Assembly: GCA_037783415.1 (NCBI GenBank)
Contig: JAZGTN010000054.1
Location: 310,001-374,000, forward strand
Length of the DNA: 64,000 bases
Reading direction: 5' to 3'
Origin: Leptasterias polaris
Taxonomy: Eukaryota; Echinodermata; Asteroidea; Forcipulatida; Asteriidae
Shown here: one piece after another, positions 1 through 11,450 of the stretch
Position numbering within the stretch: position 1 is the first letter of the stretch
Layout: each line of letters begins with the position of its first letter
Program-made: the position numbers and the translations under genes
Notes under the pieces: model-generated
What the model saw: only the letters and a program-made list of their open reading frames with translations
Databases searched by the model: none
What the model was told of the DNA's origin: nothing

Positions 1-7
1 TCTAATA

Positions 8-1836
8 CCGTAATTTCCTGCGGATAAGACGCGTCTTATCTGACTTTCGAAGGAAAAAAAAAAATTAGGGCGTCTTATCTTCCGGTGCGCCTTATCTGAT
101 TTCGATTGAGTTCATTGTGATGATTACAATGTGAAATCTAACATTTATACTGCAAAATAGTTCCTTTATTTCGTCCTGGGTAATTCTACATGTCACATTT
201 TTCTTAAAATAAAACCTACACCGTTCACATTTTTGACGAAACTTACCGGAGAACAAAGTCACTGGCCATGCTGCTGCCCACAATAATAATAACAATACCG
301 TCGCGAAATGAGCGACGATCAATGCTGCACACAGTACACTGTTATATCACATGACAGGTACTAGTCTTTATTAATTAAGTCGTTTTTGTATGTTATTGTG
401 AATTTCGCCAACAGAGGGCGTACGTTCCTAATGGGTGCACCACACTAAATAAACTCCCATAGCAACCAACGCTAAATGCTAAATATTCAAAAATACTCAA
501 CAAATATTTAAAGACTCTCGACCTCTTGAAAACCAACCAAACATAATTTCGGACAACTAAACTTCAGGTTTCCTTTCAATTTTTGGCAGGTCAGCCGTTT
601 GGAATTTTTGCTAATTACCCCAGAAAAAAACACCCCCGAAAATGTGCTTTTTCCCAAACCGACTTGCTGCCAGTTTTCATGAGGCACTCCTCCCATTCCC
701 AAACCAAATAGGACCAACTTTAAAGCCTAAATTTATCCAGACTCCTCAAAAGTTGAAGCACAGAACCCCCAGGTTCGGATAGATTGTTATATTTACACAA
801 TCTATTAACTGCATGACCCCCAAAACGTTAATATTCAAAAGCAACTGTGGGTTTACAAAAAATGATAATGAGATAATGAGCTTGGCGCATGAATATTGGC
901 CTATTTAGTGTGGTGCACCCTATAGTGGAAGCATTATTAAGAAAGCGCCCTCTTGCATTCGTTGGTTTTTGCATGTATGTAGTATTTACAAAAGCGAGAT
1001 AGCGAAGAATAGCAGCCAATTCATTGGAAAACGTTTGGAAAACGTTCATCTGCGCGCGCTCGTTGTGTAAAATGCAAAACCGTAAAGCTATGGTTATAGA
1101 CAAAATCTTAATAAAAAAATAACTGTGATGTTTTACTCGTCTTCATGATTATAAAATTACGATCCCTTTGCGCTATGGTATGTGTGCTTATACCATCACA
1201 ATGACCCCTGTATGTGTTGATGTACAAGCAGTATGGGACTTGGCGAGCGTGTATAAAGCAGGCATGCAACTCTTCCGCGGATCGGCGGATTTCCGCTTTT
1301 TATAAAATAGAATACCGCCGTTACGGAAAAAATCCGCGGTAAAAAAAATCACGCTGCATGAAAAAAAAAAAATCCCGCTGAAGGAAACATTGCTTATTGA
1401 AAAGAAATAAAGGTTCAGCATTCTTAAAGTCTGGCTCCGCGGAAGTTTACACATACAAAAGCATTACACAGTCTAGACACAGACACAAGTTCTCCTCGTA
1501 CAGCATACCTTCTACACTATTTTTTGCACAGTCTGGCTCCGTAGTGTTTTTATTGCTATTTGTGTAAGGGGATGCGGCGGAAACCAGACGCTGTAAGAGT
1601 GCAAGTGAACCACGCGATCGATAGGTGTTTGCTCGAAAAATAACAATGGCGTCCACTAGGTAAGACATCGTTGATCGGTAATTTTCTGCTTTTTTTCGGC
1701 TGAAGAGTTGCATGCCTGATAAAGTGAAAGACATGTTGCGCCTTATGCGCCTTATCTGATAACCCTTGAATCTTATTTTGGTAATTTGAGGTACTGCGCC
1801 TTATGCGCCGAGCGCCTTATCCGCAGGAAATTACGG
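8..1836. mobile_element. Non-autonomous DNA transposon with perfect 21-bp TIRs
   Basis: The ends 8-28 and 1816-1836 are perfect inverted copies beginning CCGTAATTTCC. Just inside both ends lie several copies of a short motif of the type GCGCCTTATCTG (near 30-45, 68-100, 1738-1760 and 1797-1820), in opposite orientation at the two ends. No transposase-like reading frame lies between them, so the 1.83 kb copy is non-autonomous or internally replaced. I cannot define a clear target-site duplication; the left flank is only seven bases long. It sits in the DDX59 intron after exon 8, or just beyond it. The superfamily is not assigned. Confidence 0.75.
413..953. mobile_element. Nested TIR element inside the 1.83 kb transposon
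   Basis: A second inverted pair lies within the larger element. The outer ends read AGAGGGCG (413-420) and CGCCCTCT (946-953), and further in a perfect 19-bp pair GGGTGCACCACACTAAATA occupies 433-451 and, inverted, 902-920. The roughly 540-bp insert has no coding potential. Nesting means the outer transposon was present first. Exact ends and target duplication are uncertain. Confidence 0.5.
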
Positions 1837-1992
1837 CACTCAGTATTTCTACAAATGTTGAAACTTGAATTGAATTGACTGAAAGTGTTTTTCTTAAACT
1901 CATCAGAGCTCATAGATCATAGTGTTATGTCCCTTCAGCTTGTAGTACAGTTTGGGTATCTTCTGTGATCAACACAGAATTATAGTACGTAC

Positions 1993-4900
1993 CTTGCCAA
2001 TTGAGATGTAGAGTGGATTATGTAGCAGTGAGGCAGCCACATTCTCCATGGATTGAGGTATTGTGGCAGAGAACAGCATTGTCTGATGAGAGTCTGGGAG
2101 ATGACTCATCACATCCAACACCTTATCAAACACAAGTAAAAACATGACAATAATGTTAGCTACCTCTATCACTGCGTTTACACTCCATCCATCGAGATGG
2201 ATTGACATCAGCATTTTTATCACAATCTATAATTGTATGCTAGTGATTTATGGAAGAATTATGCAAGGAAAGGTCTCTCACATCTTTAGATTAGTAAATA
2301 CCATATTAATTTAATCCGTAGATAAAAAAGAGCAAAGATTAAACAATATGTTACAGATTTTATTGTATTAAATTAATAACAAATTTAAGGTACAAAAACT
2401 GTTTTGACGATTTATATTCAAAAAAACATGAATGATGTTTCTGCAAATTGGTGCACTTAAATGATGTTTATATTTAGTTGGACAAATTGAATGCAAACAA
2501 ATTGAGTATTTATGCAGAAATTGAGTATTTATGCAGATATTGCCTTGCAAAGGCCATGGGTGATCAGATCTCAAGTGACCTGAACTGACTTGATCTCTGA
2601 CCTGACTTGACCTCTGACCAGACCTACATTGTAAACCTACCTGTTGTTGGAAGCCTTTATGTAGCATGGTGTCAACCTCATCAATAATCACTGTCTTAAT
2701 TGCTGCTAACGATACACCTGCACATAACAAGGAATCATTTTAAAAAGAACCAAATTAAGAGCATTTCATCTTTTCATCATGAATTTATTTTGAGGTGTCA
2801 ATTCAACGAGTTCAGTGTAACTTGCATAATATTTAACTGAGCGTTTTTACAGTAAACAAAATTCACTATTTACAGGGTCTTACAAAGTATGTTTCCTGTA
2901 GATGTCGAGAGTTGATTTTATTTAGTAGCTATACAGACATACTTTGGGCTGCTATAACCAGTTTACGAAAACTATAATCACAGACAGACAGACAACTAGG
3001 GCTGAGGGTGGTGGACCCCCAGTGGAAGTAAATACTATGATTTGTTATTTTGTTTCAATTAAAGTCCTCAATAAAAAGTCTGCCTCTATCTTTATACATG
3101 CTTTTATTACATCCAGGCTTGATAATGGAAACTCATTGCTTTATGGTATTAACAAGCATCTTATCAAAAAACTGCAAAATGTCCAGAACGCTGCTGCTCG
3201 GGTATTATCTAAAACACGTAAATATGATCACATCACACCTGTATTGAAACAGCTTCACTGGCTCCCAGTCTGTCAAAGAATTAAATTCAAAATCATTTTG
3301 CTTGCCTGGAAAGCTATGACTCTAGGGCTCCTCCCTATCTCAAAGAAATTCTCTCACCATATACGCCAACTCGCAATCTTCGCTCTACAAACCAACTTCT
3401 TTTAACTGTCCCTAAAACAACCACTTCCAACGGCGTTCGCGCATTTTCTGTATCTGCACCCACTCTCTGGAACTCTCTTCCTTTACATATCCGAGCTACA
3501 AAGTCTCTGGACATTTTCAAAACATTGCTAAAAACTCACCTGTTCAATATTTCTTATGATTGACTGTTTGTTATTTTTTCCACTTGTTTTTGCTGACACG
3601 TTTATGTAACTGTTTTATTCAATGTGCTCTTATTTCTTTCTAAGCTACGTAATTTGTAATCTTTTTTGTTACTCTCTCTGTTTTTTGTTTTGTTTGGTTT
3701 TTATGCACCTCGGAATAAGTTTAGTCTTAGATAGATGGCGCTTTACAAGTTTTAATTATTAAATTATTATTATTATTAATTAATTAAATGATTGAATTGA
3801 CTGGTTATCATACCTTCCTTCTGGATGATATCAAGGATTCTTCCAGGAGTAGCTATGATAAACTGGATGTCTTGTTTGAGTCGATGGAGCTGTGAAGGCA
3901 TTGGTAGTCCGCCTACCACAAGAGCTGTCCTCATGTTAGGTAAACCTGATAAAACAAATCAAGTTTGTTACCATTGGGAATACCACAAAGCTTTGAGTAT
4001 TCCTGCTCCTTCATGATTCTTCATTTCAGGTAACTCAGTAAGTACAGTGGGTTTCCCATTCAAGAAGTGACGGTTACATAAATGTTATCCATATAATATA
4101 CTAGTTTTCTTTTACCTTTCTCACTAAGCACAGCTTCAGATAATCAACCCTTACATTTTTTTACAGTCCCAATTCCCTTTAAATCAAAATGTCAAAGTGA
4201 AGGATTCAGAATGACTGGGGCTGGTAGGCCCATAATTATGACAAGTGCTTATCACTGGTTCAGGCATACCAAACTTTAAAATCCAAGTCCAAATAATTTG
4301 TGTGGCGTGACTTAGGAGAAGAGCACATGGGAGGATTTGGGCCACACACTAGCTAGTCTGTCGGGGTTAATGCAACACACAATTTTGGTGCATATTTTTG
4401 TAAAGACATTTGGGAATTCACTTTGGGTAGTTGTACCTTCTTGCACACCAGGGTTCTCTCCATGCACAAGCTAGCATATCCAGCTGATGTGCAGTACAGC
4501 TTTTAAAACCAAACATTAACATCATGGCAAAAACATTACGACGACCTTATTTCAATTCAGCACGCTTCGGCCGAACTTTGGTCCAGAATTAAAAAAATCA
4601 TGGGGAGAGCCCAGCATCCATAACAATAACAATAGGTCAAGTACCGTGCATCAGTTGTTTGGCCTGCTCCTCAATTTGCATTGCTAGCTCTCTGGAAGGT
4701 GACAGGATCAATCCCAGGGGTTTGCTCTCCTCATCTTTGCTATCTCTAAAACACACGTTGTTGTAGATTTGTAGAATGGTGGGCACAAGGAAAGCAGCGG
4801 CTGCAAGAAAAAAAACACAATGAGATTGTTGTCCTCTTGAGGAGGTATTGACAATAACAAGTTTAGAATTCCATCCCTGAGGAAAGGATGGTAAGGCATC

Positions 4901-7900
4901 TAATTTGAAAATCATGGGTATATGTTTTAGGTGCATTGAGGCTAAGAACACAGGTGCTGAATCTATGTACGTTTATTTTCCTAAACAGTTAACTGGAGCT
5001 TGTGACTTCCAGTTAACCATTTCTAACAATTCCAATCCGAACTATGAGCTGACCTGTAAAAGAGGCAATGTCAACGCACTTTCCTGGATCGATCAGGATT
5101 AAAAATAGAACGCTATAGCCAGTCTTCACAGTCACAAGACCACAAACCACAGGTGTGGAGGGCAAAATGTATTTAACAAATTGTGGGGATTGAAATTACA
5201 TTTTGTGGGGTATTAAGATAAGACATTTTCACCAACAAAGAGGATGTCAACAATCATTATCCATGAATAATATCTGGAGATAACATATTCAAGAAAAGAA
5301 ACGTCCAAATTTTTTTGTTTTTTGTTGTACTGTTTTTTACTGTCGGCTTAGTTTAACCGTTTAGGCAATTTTGAAAGGGGTTTCAATGTTGCTGTTTTTA
5401 AAACAGTTAACTAGATAGACATATCAACCTTACAATGACTTATGAGGAGTTCTTTTACAATAGCAAACATCAAACCTGTTCCACAATTCTGCTTATTGTT
5501 AGTGGTTCACAAAAAATGTCTTACTTTTTCCGGAGCTTGTTTGAGCACACACCATCATGTCACGCCATCTCAGCGCTGCTGGTATGACCTGCATCTGGAC
5601 TGGAGTAGGCATGTTGTACCCAACATTGGCAAGGTTGGCCTCCACTGAAAGGAAAGTCCATCAAAGAAATTAATACAAACTTAAGAAAGATGGCTGTGCA
5701 CCATTCTACACAATGTGTGAATACCTGATGGCCATCAATTGGAATTTACGCTTAAGGGCACATCAATGGGGTACTCTGGTTTATTCAACTCAATTTATTT
5801 TTAAACCTCCTAATGTCTGACTATACTATATCATCGAACTGTGGTTTTGAATTTATAAGGGAATAAAAGAGTAGGACGAGGTCTTAACTGTTGGTTTAAA
5901 ACTTTGCAGGGTCAGGGCCTTGCCATAAAGACTGAATCACCCCTCTTTTATTCCCATTCATAAATGCTCTTCTTGTTCAAAAGCGTAAAAATGTTTGAAA
6001 AACTGTAAAACTTTTGACTCTTTTCAGACTCTGTTTTGCGAAGGGCTAAAATGCACACGACACTCAACAGATGTGCAGAAACGCGCGTACAAATACATTG
6101 TACATTGAGTATCAGTATACGTATTGAATGCGTTATGTGTAAGTTAGCGCCAAGCGTAAGCTTGCGCGTCAAAAGTATGTTTAAACTCTTCTCACCAGGT
6201 TTATATTGCAAAATTTAAACATGGCCACCTGATCTCCTCTTGACCAATCAGAATTTATAAACTGTCACGGAAATTTATGAATGATAGATCAACCATACCA
6301 GCATGCAATATGACATGTCAACATTGTGAGGTGATTGTATCTACTTATGTACACAGTACACACATGTCGGGGAATTATTTCGTGTAGCAATTTTGCATTG
6401 TGAAATATTTAAACTAAATTATTTTAGTAGCAACTAAAACACTTTGTGCAGCAATCATTCACTGCATGTACTCAGTGAAAGTTAGTTCTGTGCATTGCTA
6501 TGCAACCATACACAAACCTTACAGTTGAATGGTTTCAAATAGTTCAACAACTCATTGGAAAATCGTTACCAACATGACCAGGAGTAGGAGGGTTACTGAC
6601 TACTGCATAATTGAGATTTTCTTCTGATGAAACAAAATACACAAATATTTTTCACCTACTTTTCTTTGGAGCAACAAGATGAGAGAATTCAATGATTGGT
6701 CTTGGAATGTCCACTCCTTCAACAAAGATGTCAACCTTCAAATAAAAACAAAAAATAAGTTAGTGGCCTGACGTTTCGACCCTAGCAGAGTCTTTCTCGA
6801 AGGCTAAATGACAACACACAACACACATACAAGCAGACATGAGTTGCAAGAGTAGTCAAGTGGAAATACATGAATAGAGAGAGTGGAGGGAGAAAAGCAG
6901 AAAGCATTCAGAGAAGGCAGGGGGTTGAAATAAAAAGTGAATTAAAAGAAGCCTTAAGAAATTATACGACTTCTGATCAAAATAACAATTAATGTAGCTT
7001 TCTTTTCTAACTGGCTTTTGGAATGTTGCTCCATGAGTGTTATCAGATATTGCTCGCCTAATCAGGTATTCCAACCTTTGACAAATCATCTGTGTTGCAG
7101 GGAAAGACTACGATAGATTTGACCGAGTATTTCAACCAGCTGTTCTGTGGTTATGTACATGTACATTGTACAGTAGCTAGAAATAAGTAACTGTGGAGGA
7201 AAATGACCACTGACTAAATGACCACTGACTAAATGACCACTGACTAAATGATAACTGACTAATTGATTACTGACTAAATGACCACCGACTAAATGACCAC
7301 TGACTAAATGACCAATGACTAAATAACCACTGACCAAATGATTACTGACTAAATGACCACTGACTAAATGACCACGGGGCTCAGAGGCAGTTTACTTGTC
7401 ACCGTCGCCTTAAGGTCAAAAGGAGGTTGTTCATTGGCCCATTATGTGCGCTGCAAGTCCAAATCTGTGCGTTTCCATTGTTTTCTCATCGGTTGACCTC
7501 TAAGATGGCAGTTGGGTGACATCAATGCATAAGGTTTGAAAATTCATTTTCAAAATGTGGAAACTCTAAACACTAAGTGTCAGTCCTACAGTGGCCCTAA
7601 ATAGGGTTGTCCTTAGATCTAATGAAATATTCTTCAAGAAGAATCAGTTTTAGAAGTATTCTTTACCTGTGCTCTGATATCTTGAACTTGTTCTTTGGTT
7701 AGGTCTGATATCTCCTCATGTTCCTGATACATGTAACCAATGAGTTTAGGCTCTTCATTTATAACACTGGTTTTATCAGACTGTTCAGAAGCTGGAGTTG
7801 ATGACTGGTTCTAAGAAAGAAAAATTTGGCAACTTTTAAGATGGTTAAGCTTGTTAAGGCTGATGTACGAGAGGTGCAATGTTGTTATTGCAAAAAGCTC

Positions 7901-9905
7901 TAAGAACATCAAACTCTGTTTAGTGTTTGTCATTTTTGTCATGGCTCAAAAATATGTAGACACTCCTAAAGTGATAAAAACACTGATGTGATAGTCGAAG
8001 ATCTGATATGAAATGGGAATCAGCATTATGCACTCACTATGAAATGTCCACTCCCTTTTTCAAATACTGATTAGTGCGAAGGTTGTTCAAAAGCGACATG
8101 TAGGATAAGAAGACCAGGTCTGCTCTTCCAGCAGAAACCTAATGACGATACTGACACAAACCTTTTTAGTGACATCCAACATAATTGCACGTACAGTATG
8201 CAAGTATTAATATTTAGTCTTGGGGTGTACAAAGAAAACAACACAGGCCTGGAATCACACGGAGGCCACGGAGGTATTGCCTCTGTTGCCCCTGGTCTTG
8301 GTCTTGGTGACTCTTCAAAAGTTCCCCATGGACTTTAACATTTTCCAGCGGAAGTGCCCTTTGCAAAATGAAAATGGCCTTGCCCTCTCAAAGATGAAAT
8401 TCCAGGCCTGACAACATATTTCAAATCAAGTAATAAACCGCAAGGGAAAATAACTGGGTGAATTTTTACTTCACGAGAACAGGTTTTGAACCTGCCACCT
8501 CCGGATTAACATGCCAACTGAGCTATCTAGACCTAATATTGGCGGTCTTCTTCTTATGTCAATATCTTTGGTTGGAGGCAGACAGAAGCCATTCAAACTT
8601 AAACTACCGTATAATCAGCAACTAGGGATCACACCCAAGTCTTAAGGGTATGTGACTCACTTAAGGTGATCCCCGTAGTGTACTGCCGCTTCCCATGTTG
8701 TTTCACAGACTTGTGTGTAATCACTTTATTTGGCAATTTAATGTTAAATGGCTTCTGACTGGCACCCCCGAACAAAGATCTTGACCCGATAGGGAGAACA
8801 CTAACATTAGGGCTTTATAACTCAGTTGGTGGAGCCCTTGAACGTTAATCTGGAAGTTGCAAGTTCAAGTCCCATTCTAGTAAATCTTTCTTTGTTCGCC
8901 CCAAAATTGAATTAAAATTTACCCAGTCAGTTTCCCTTGTGGTTTATTATGTATGATATGTAAGAGCAAAAACCAAACAGGTTAATATAGTCTGTCTGAT
9001 CTAATCTGGGAGGTATATACCATTGCCGATGTCTTCCCTAGTCTCGCCAAATTCCTGGATTTACATTCACGGCTGCATACATCAAACTCAGTCTGATCAC
9101 AAATGTAAGCTCCATATCTGCCGCATATGACACACACAGGCTCCTCATGACCAACAGGCCATCGTTGGTTTTTACTGTAGGACACAACTTCCTCCTCATC
9201 ACTCTCATCTTCTTCATCTTTCTTATCTGTCTGCTCATTTTTCTCATCATTATTCTCTGTCGTTACCCCAGCTTCCTCTTTCTTTGAAGGTGTATCCAAA
9301 AATGCCAGTCTCCCATCTCTTTTAATGATTTCGATAGACTTTCTTATTGCAGCAATATCGATTGGAATCCCTGGAAGGTCAGAACCACCATGTATCCCAC
9401 TGCTGACACCAATTTCTGGGTCCTCTTTACATGTATGGGAAATGGTAGAGTCCTTCTTAGTTCCTGAAACTTCATCCTCATCTTTGCACTCAAGATTTAA
9501 AGGTACAGAATCTGTTTTAATCGAGAATCTTTGACTTTGGCATTTGATGTGCGAATGTATTGCTCCTGCAGGGGTAGGTTTTGCCTCAACATTAGTTGAT
9601 GAGCCTTCTAACGCTGTGACTGATGATTCTCTTTGGCACAAAGTGGTTTTCTGAACTTCATTTTCTGTTAATATTTCTTCTCCAAAGACTGAGATGCAAC
9701 ATCCAGCTTCTAGGTTGTTTGGTGATTTGGAAAGGTTGAGTGTTTGATGAGAAGTGTTGCATTGGTGGATGTGCTTAGATTCTGAGGTATTCTGCGTATT
9801 ATTCACAATGCTGACAGGAATAACATCTGTTTTCTTTTTGGTAGAAGCTGTTGAGACCGCAGGTGATTTTGTTGGCTTGCGTTTGACTGCCCTTGGAACA
9901 AACAT
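1993..9905 (-). CDS. DDX59: DDX59-like DEAD-box RNA helicase (partial; C-terminus beyond window)
   Basis: A probable ATP-dependent RNA helicase. Coding exons on the minus strand are 9905-9021, 7810-7667, 6735-6660, 5644-5525, 4800-4645, 3945-3814, 2717-2641 and 2121-1993. They give 573 codons in one frame, with GT..AG at each intron. The first exon holds a low-complexity acidic N-terminus and a zf-HIT domain (Cys258, 261, 269, 277, 281), the combination that marks DDX59. The helicase lobe shows the Q motif (about 378-385), motif I AQTSSGKT (402-409), SPSRELA (442-448), a GG motif (472-473), TPGR (493-496), motif II DEVD (517-520) and SAT (548-550). Motif I has Ser where the canonical AxTGSGKT has Gly, and motif II is DEVD. 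The second helicase lobe is absent and should lie left of the window, past the TIR transposon. An intron in the 5' UTR is likely (acceptor just after 9965). Confidence 0.92.
2560..2630. repeat. Degenerate TGACCTGACTTGA-type short repeat
   Basis: An imperfect run of TGACCT/TGACTT units directly follows DDX59 exon 7 in the intron. It is simple sequence with no coding sense. Confidence 0.4.
3050..3790 (+). mobile_element. 5'-truncated CR1/L2-type LINE tail, frameshifted
   Basis: The translation from about 3070 contains SRLDNGNSLLYGI and LHWLPVCQRIKFKI, hallmarks of the reverse-transcriptase C-terminus of Jockey/CR1/L2 LINEs. Around 3320 the frame shifts; after it the homology continues through APTLWNSLPLHIRA to a stop near 3560. 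The copy ends in an ATT-rich microsatellite (about 3755-3789), a typical 3' tail for this clade. It is a dead, 5'-truncated insertion in the DDX59 intron between exons 6 and 7, on the opposite strand to the gene. Confidence 0.85.
5849..5966. repeat. Short fold-back (MITE-like) repeat
   Basis: The segment near 5849-5878 (AATTTATAAGGGAATAAAAGAG) is roughly the reverse complement of 5938-5966. The loop is about 60 bases. It lies in the intron between DDX59 exons 3 and 4 and carries no coding sense. Confidence 0.4.
6749..6924 (-). mobile_element. Penelope-like element terminal segment, copy 1
   Basis: On the minus strand this 176-bp block matches 50518-50692 with one mismatch that I can see. It contains GGGTCGAAACGTCAGG downstream of a GACTC..GGGTC hairpin, the arrangement seen in hammerhead-like LTR ends of Penelope-like retroelements. 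No reverse transcriptase is attached. The element ends 13 bases before DDX59 exon 3, so it supplies the upstream part of that splice acceptor region, including a CTAAC branch-point-like motif (6759-6763, minus). The family name is inferred. Confidence 0.55.
7200..7375. repeat. 15-bp minisatellite (AAATGACCACTGACT)n
   Basis: About eleven to twelve units of the 15-mer AAATGACCACTGACT with scattered substitutions. Because 15 is divisible by three, the minus strand stays open and translates to repeats of SGHLV. This is not a gene. It lies in the DDX59 intron between exons 2 and 3. Confidence 0.9.
7390..7545. repeat. Dispersed repeat related to 47195-47315
   Basis: GGAGGTTGTTCATTGG followed about 60 bases later by TGACCTCTAAGATGGCAG and GACATCAATGCATAAGG has a recognisable relative near 47200-47310. 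The class is unknown, possibly the body of a SINE. Confidence 0.35.
8244..8410. mobile_element. CAGGCCTG-ended MITE, copy 1
   Basis: A 167-bp element whose ends are inverted versions of CAGGCCTGGAATTTCA. Further copies lie at 30901-31066, 48137-48304 and, in the opposite orientation and partial, 53370-53500. The internal sequence shares GTGCCCTTTG and AATGGCCTTGCCC between copies. Non-coding. Confidence 0.7.
8415..8950. repeat. tRNA-derived SINE-like cluster
   Basis: Two tRNA-like pieces are visible. Around 8470-8530, read on the minus strand, there is a B-box-like stretch complementary to GGTTTTGAACCTG. At 8815-8900 on the plus strand, TAACTCAGTTGG acts as an A-box and AAGTTCAAGTCCC as a B-box. 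The intervening 8680-8815 block has a relative at 48415-48545 (shared CTTCTGACTGGCACCCCC). Neither folds as an intact tRNA. Confidence 0.5.
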
Positions 9906-9965
9906 TTTGATGGAGTGGAACTCCTACTAAGTACTAGCTGCATGTTCATAAAAGCACTGGCACAT
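9906..9965 (-). other. DDX59 5' UTR portion of the first coding exon
   Basis: Read on the minus strand, a good acceptor (TTGTTTTCATTGCAG) precedes position 9965, 60 bases upstream of the DDX59 start codon. A spliced 5' UTR is therefore likely. The segment begins ATGTGCC and, joined to the proposed upstream exon, would carry a short upstream ORF ending before the main start. Confidence 0.5.
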
Positions 9966-10544
9966 CTGCAATGAAAACAATAAAGAAATAAATAGTTATT
10001 TATTGTGATCAAAACAGATGCGTTTGCAAATTACACAAGTTGTCTACTTATTGTATGGTGTTTGTGTGTGTACTTCATATACTTGTAAGTTGTAGTGACA
10101 CTCACAGTCACATTCACACTGAAGACTGTCCACTGATTTGCACATAACTTACATCGTATAACGATGGTCATGGTGGAAAAATTCCCTTCATGCCCTTGAA
10201 ATAGGTTTGTTTGAAATGCTATAATTTTTAGGAAATGAGTAAAACAATAACTTAATAAGTCTTTATCACGCATGATAAAATCCGATGTTTGAAAACAACA
10301 ACTGTAACACCAAACAGTAAGCACTACACATATGAGTTAAGGAGTAAGTAAGGAGTAATGTTTAGTAGTAGTAGTATAGGTAGTAAGGAGTAACACTAAA
10401 CATTTACTGTCTTTTTTTAAAGTCGTGGTACTGATTGATATAGTTATAGTGATAAATAGTATATAGTGTTAGTTTTAGCTCCATTTCTTTAGAATATAAG
10501 TTTGGACTGTTAGTGTTAGAGAGGTGTACCGGTTTTTAGAGTCT

Positions 10545-11290
10545 AGCATCATCACAGACGTCGGTCGAGTTGGTAACTCACTTCGGCACCTTGCAAACTC
10601 GGCACCAACAAACTCGGCACATGCACAAATACAAATTCGGCACCCAGCCGATTTACCACTGCGTAGGTAGAAATTGTCCATGTTTACATGTACTGAACTA
10701 GTTCAGTACATGTAAACATGGACAATTTCTACCTCCATGTGAAATATAGTTCAGTCCCACATGCCCCCCTGTACAGCGTGATCCTGTATCGTTTCCGGCA
10801 TGGTCTTGACAGCTGAAACATCAATGCAGGTGGGACAATCCACTAATTTAGTAAATTATAGTTACCTTTTGGACATCTGGAGAAAGAGTCTGGACGAAGT
10901 GTCCAAACAGGCCACTAACCATTCTTGGCATTTTGGTTTGTGAGCAAAATTAGTTACATAATACTATACATGAAATTGACACGATTTACAATGTAATTGT
11001 AAGCGATTAGGATTAGAATAGATTATGATTGATGTTTATTTTCGAAAGAACGTAACCACTTAACCCTTCCAGCGTTTTAAAGAGCAGGTAGTGAATGCTT
11101 GGTGCCGAGTTTGTTAGTCAAAAATCAGCCGGGGCCGAGTTTGCATTCTTGGTGCCGAGTGGGTGCCGAGTTTGCAAGGTGCCGAGTTTGCAAGGTGTCG
11201 AGTTTGTGGCTGCCGAGTTTGCAAGGGAAGGTGCCGAATTGTCGAGTTACCCACGCACTTTAAAAAAAACGGCAACTGACGACGCCTGAC
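10545..11290. mobile_element. DNA element with GTGCCGAGTTTG terminal repeats
   Basis: CTCGGCACC units cluster at 10582-10650, and the reverse complement (GGTGCCGAGTTTGCAAG and variants) is repeated about seven times at 11100-11250. Outside these arrays both ends continue as inverted matches with GAGTT..TAACTC and GTCGTC/GACGTC. This gives a roughly 745-bp element with long repetitive inverted ends and no transposase. It lies in the probable 5' UTR intron of DDX59. The superfamily is not known to me. Confidence 0.6.
10665..10734. repeat. Perfect 70-bp spacerless palindrome
   Basis: Bases 10665-10699 are exactly the reverse complement of 10700-10734, with the centre at GAACTAGTTC. Symmetry stops abruptly on both sides. 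It lies inside the GTGCCGAGTTTG element. Confidence 0.95.
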
Positions 11291-11349
11291 AACAGAACAA
11301 CTGCCGACATAAAGTTTTAAAACTAGAGACACGAATTCCGATACCTTAC

Positions 11350-11450
11350 CTTGCTCATGACCTCTTCCAAGTTCTAAGTGTAGTAGTATTGTTTTATAAT
11401 TGAATCAAAACACATGTATTGTTACACCATCACAGGCACACAGAGCAGAG
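11350..11450 (-). other. Candidate non-coding first exon of DDX59
   Basis: On the minus strand ATGAGCAAG at 11350-11358 is followed by a strong donor, GTAAGGTAT. Joining it to the acceptor at 9965 gives a short upstream ORF of about 13 codons before the true DDX59 start. The 5' end of the exon is not visible; 11450 is a guess. Confidence 0.4.

Noticed and set aside
8815..8900. A tRNA gene
   Set aside because: A- and B-box-like words are present but the arms do not pair into an intact cloverleaf; it fits a SINE. The same applies to 40557-40640 and 17240-17345.
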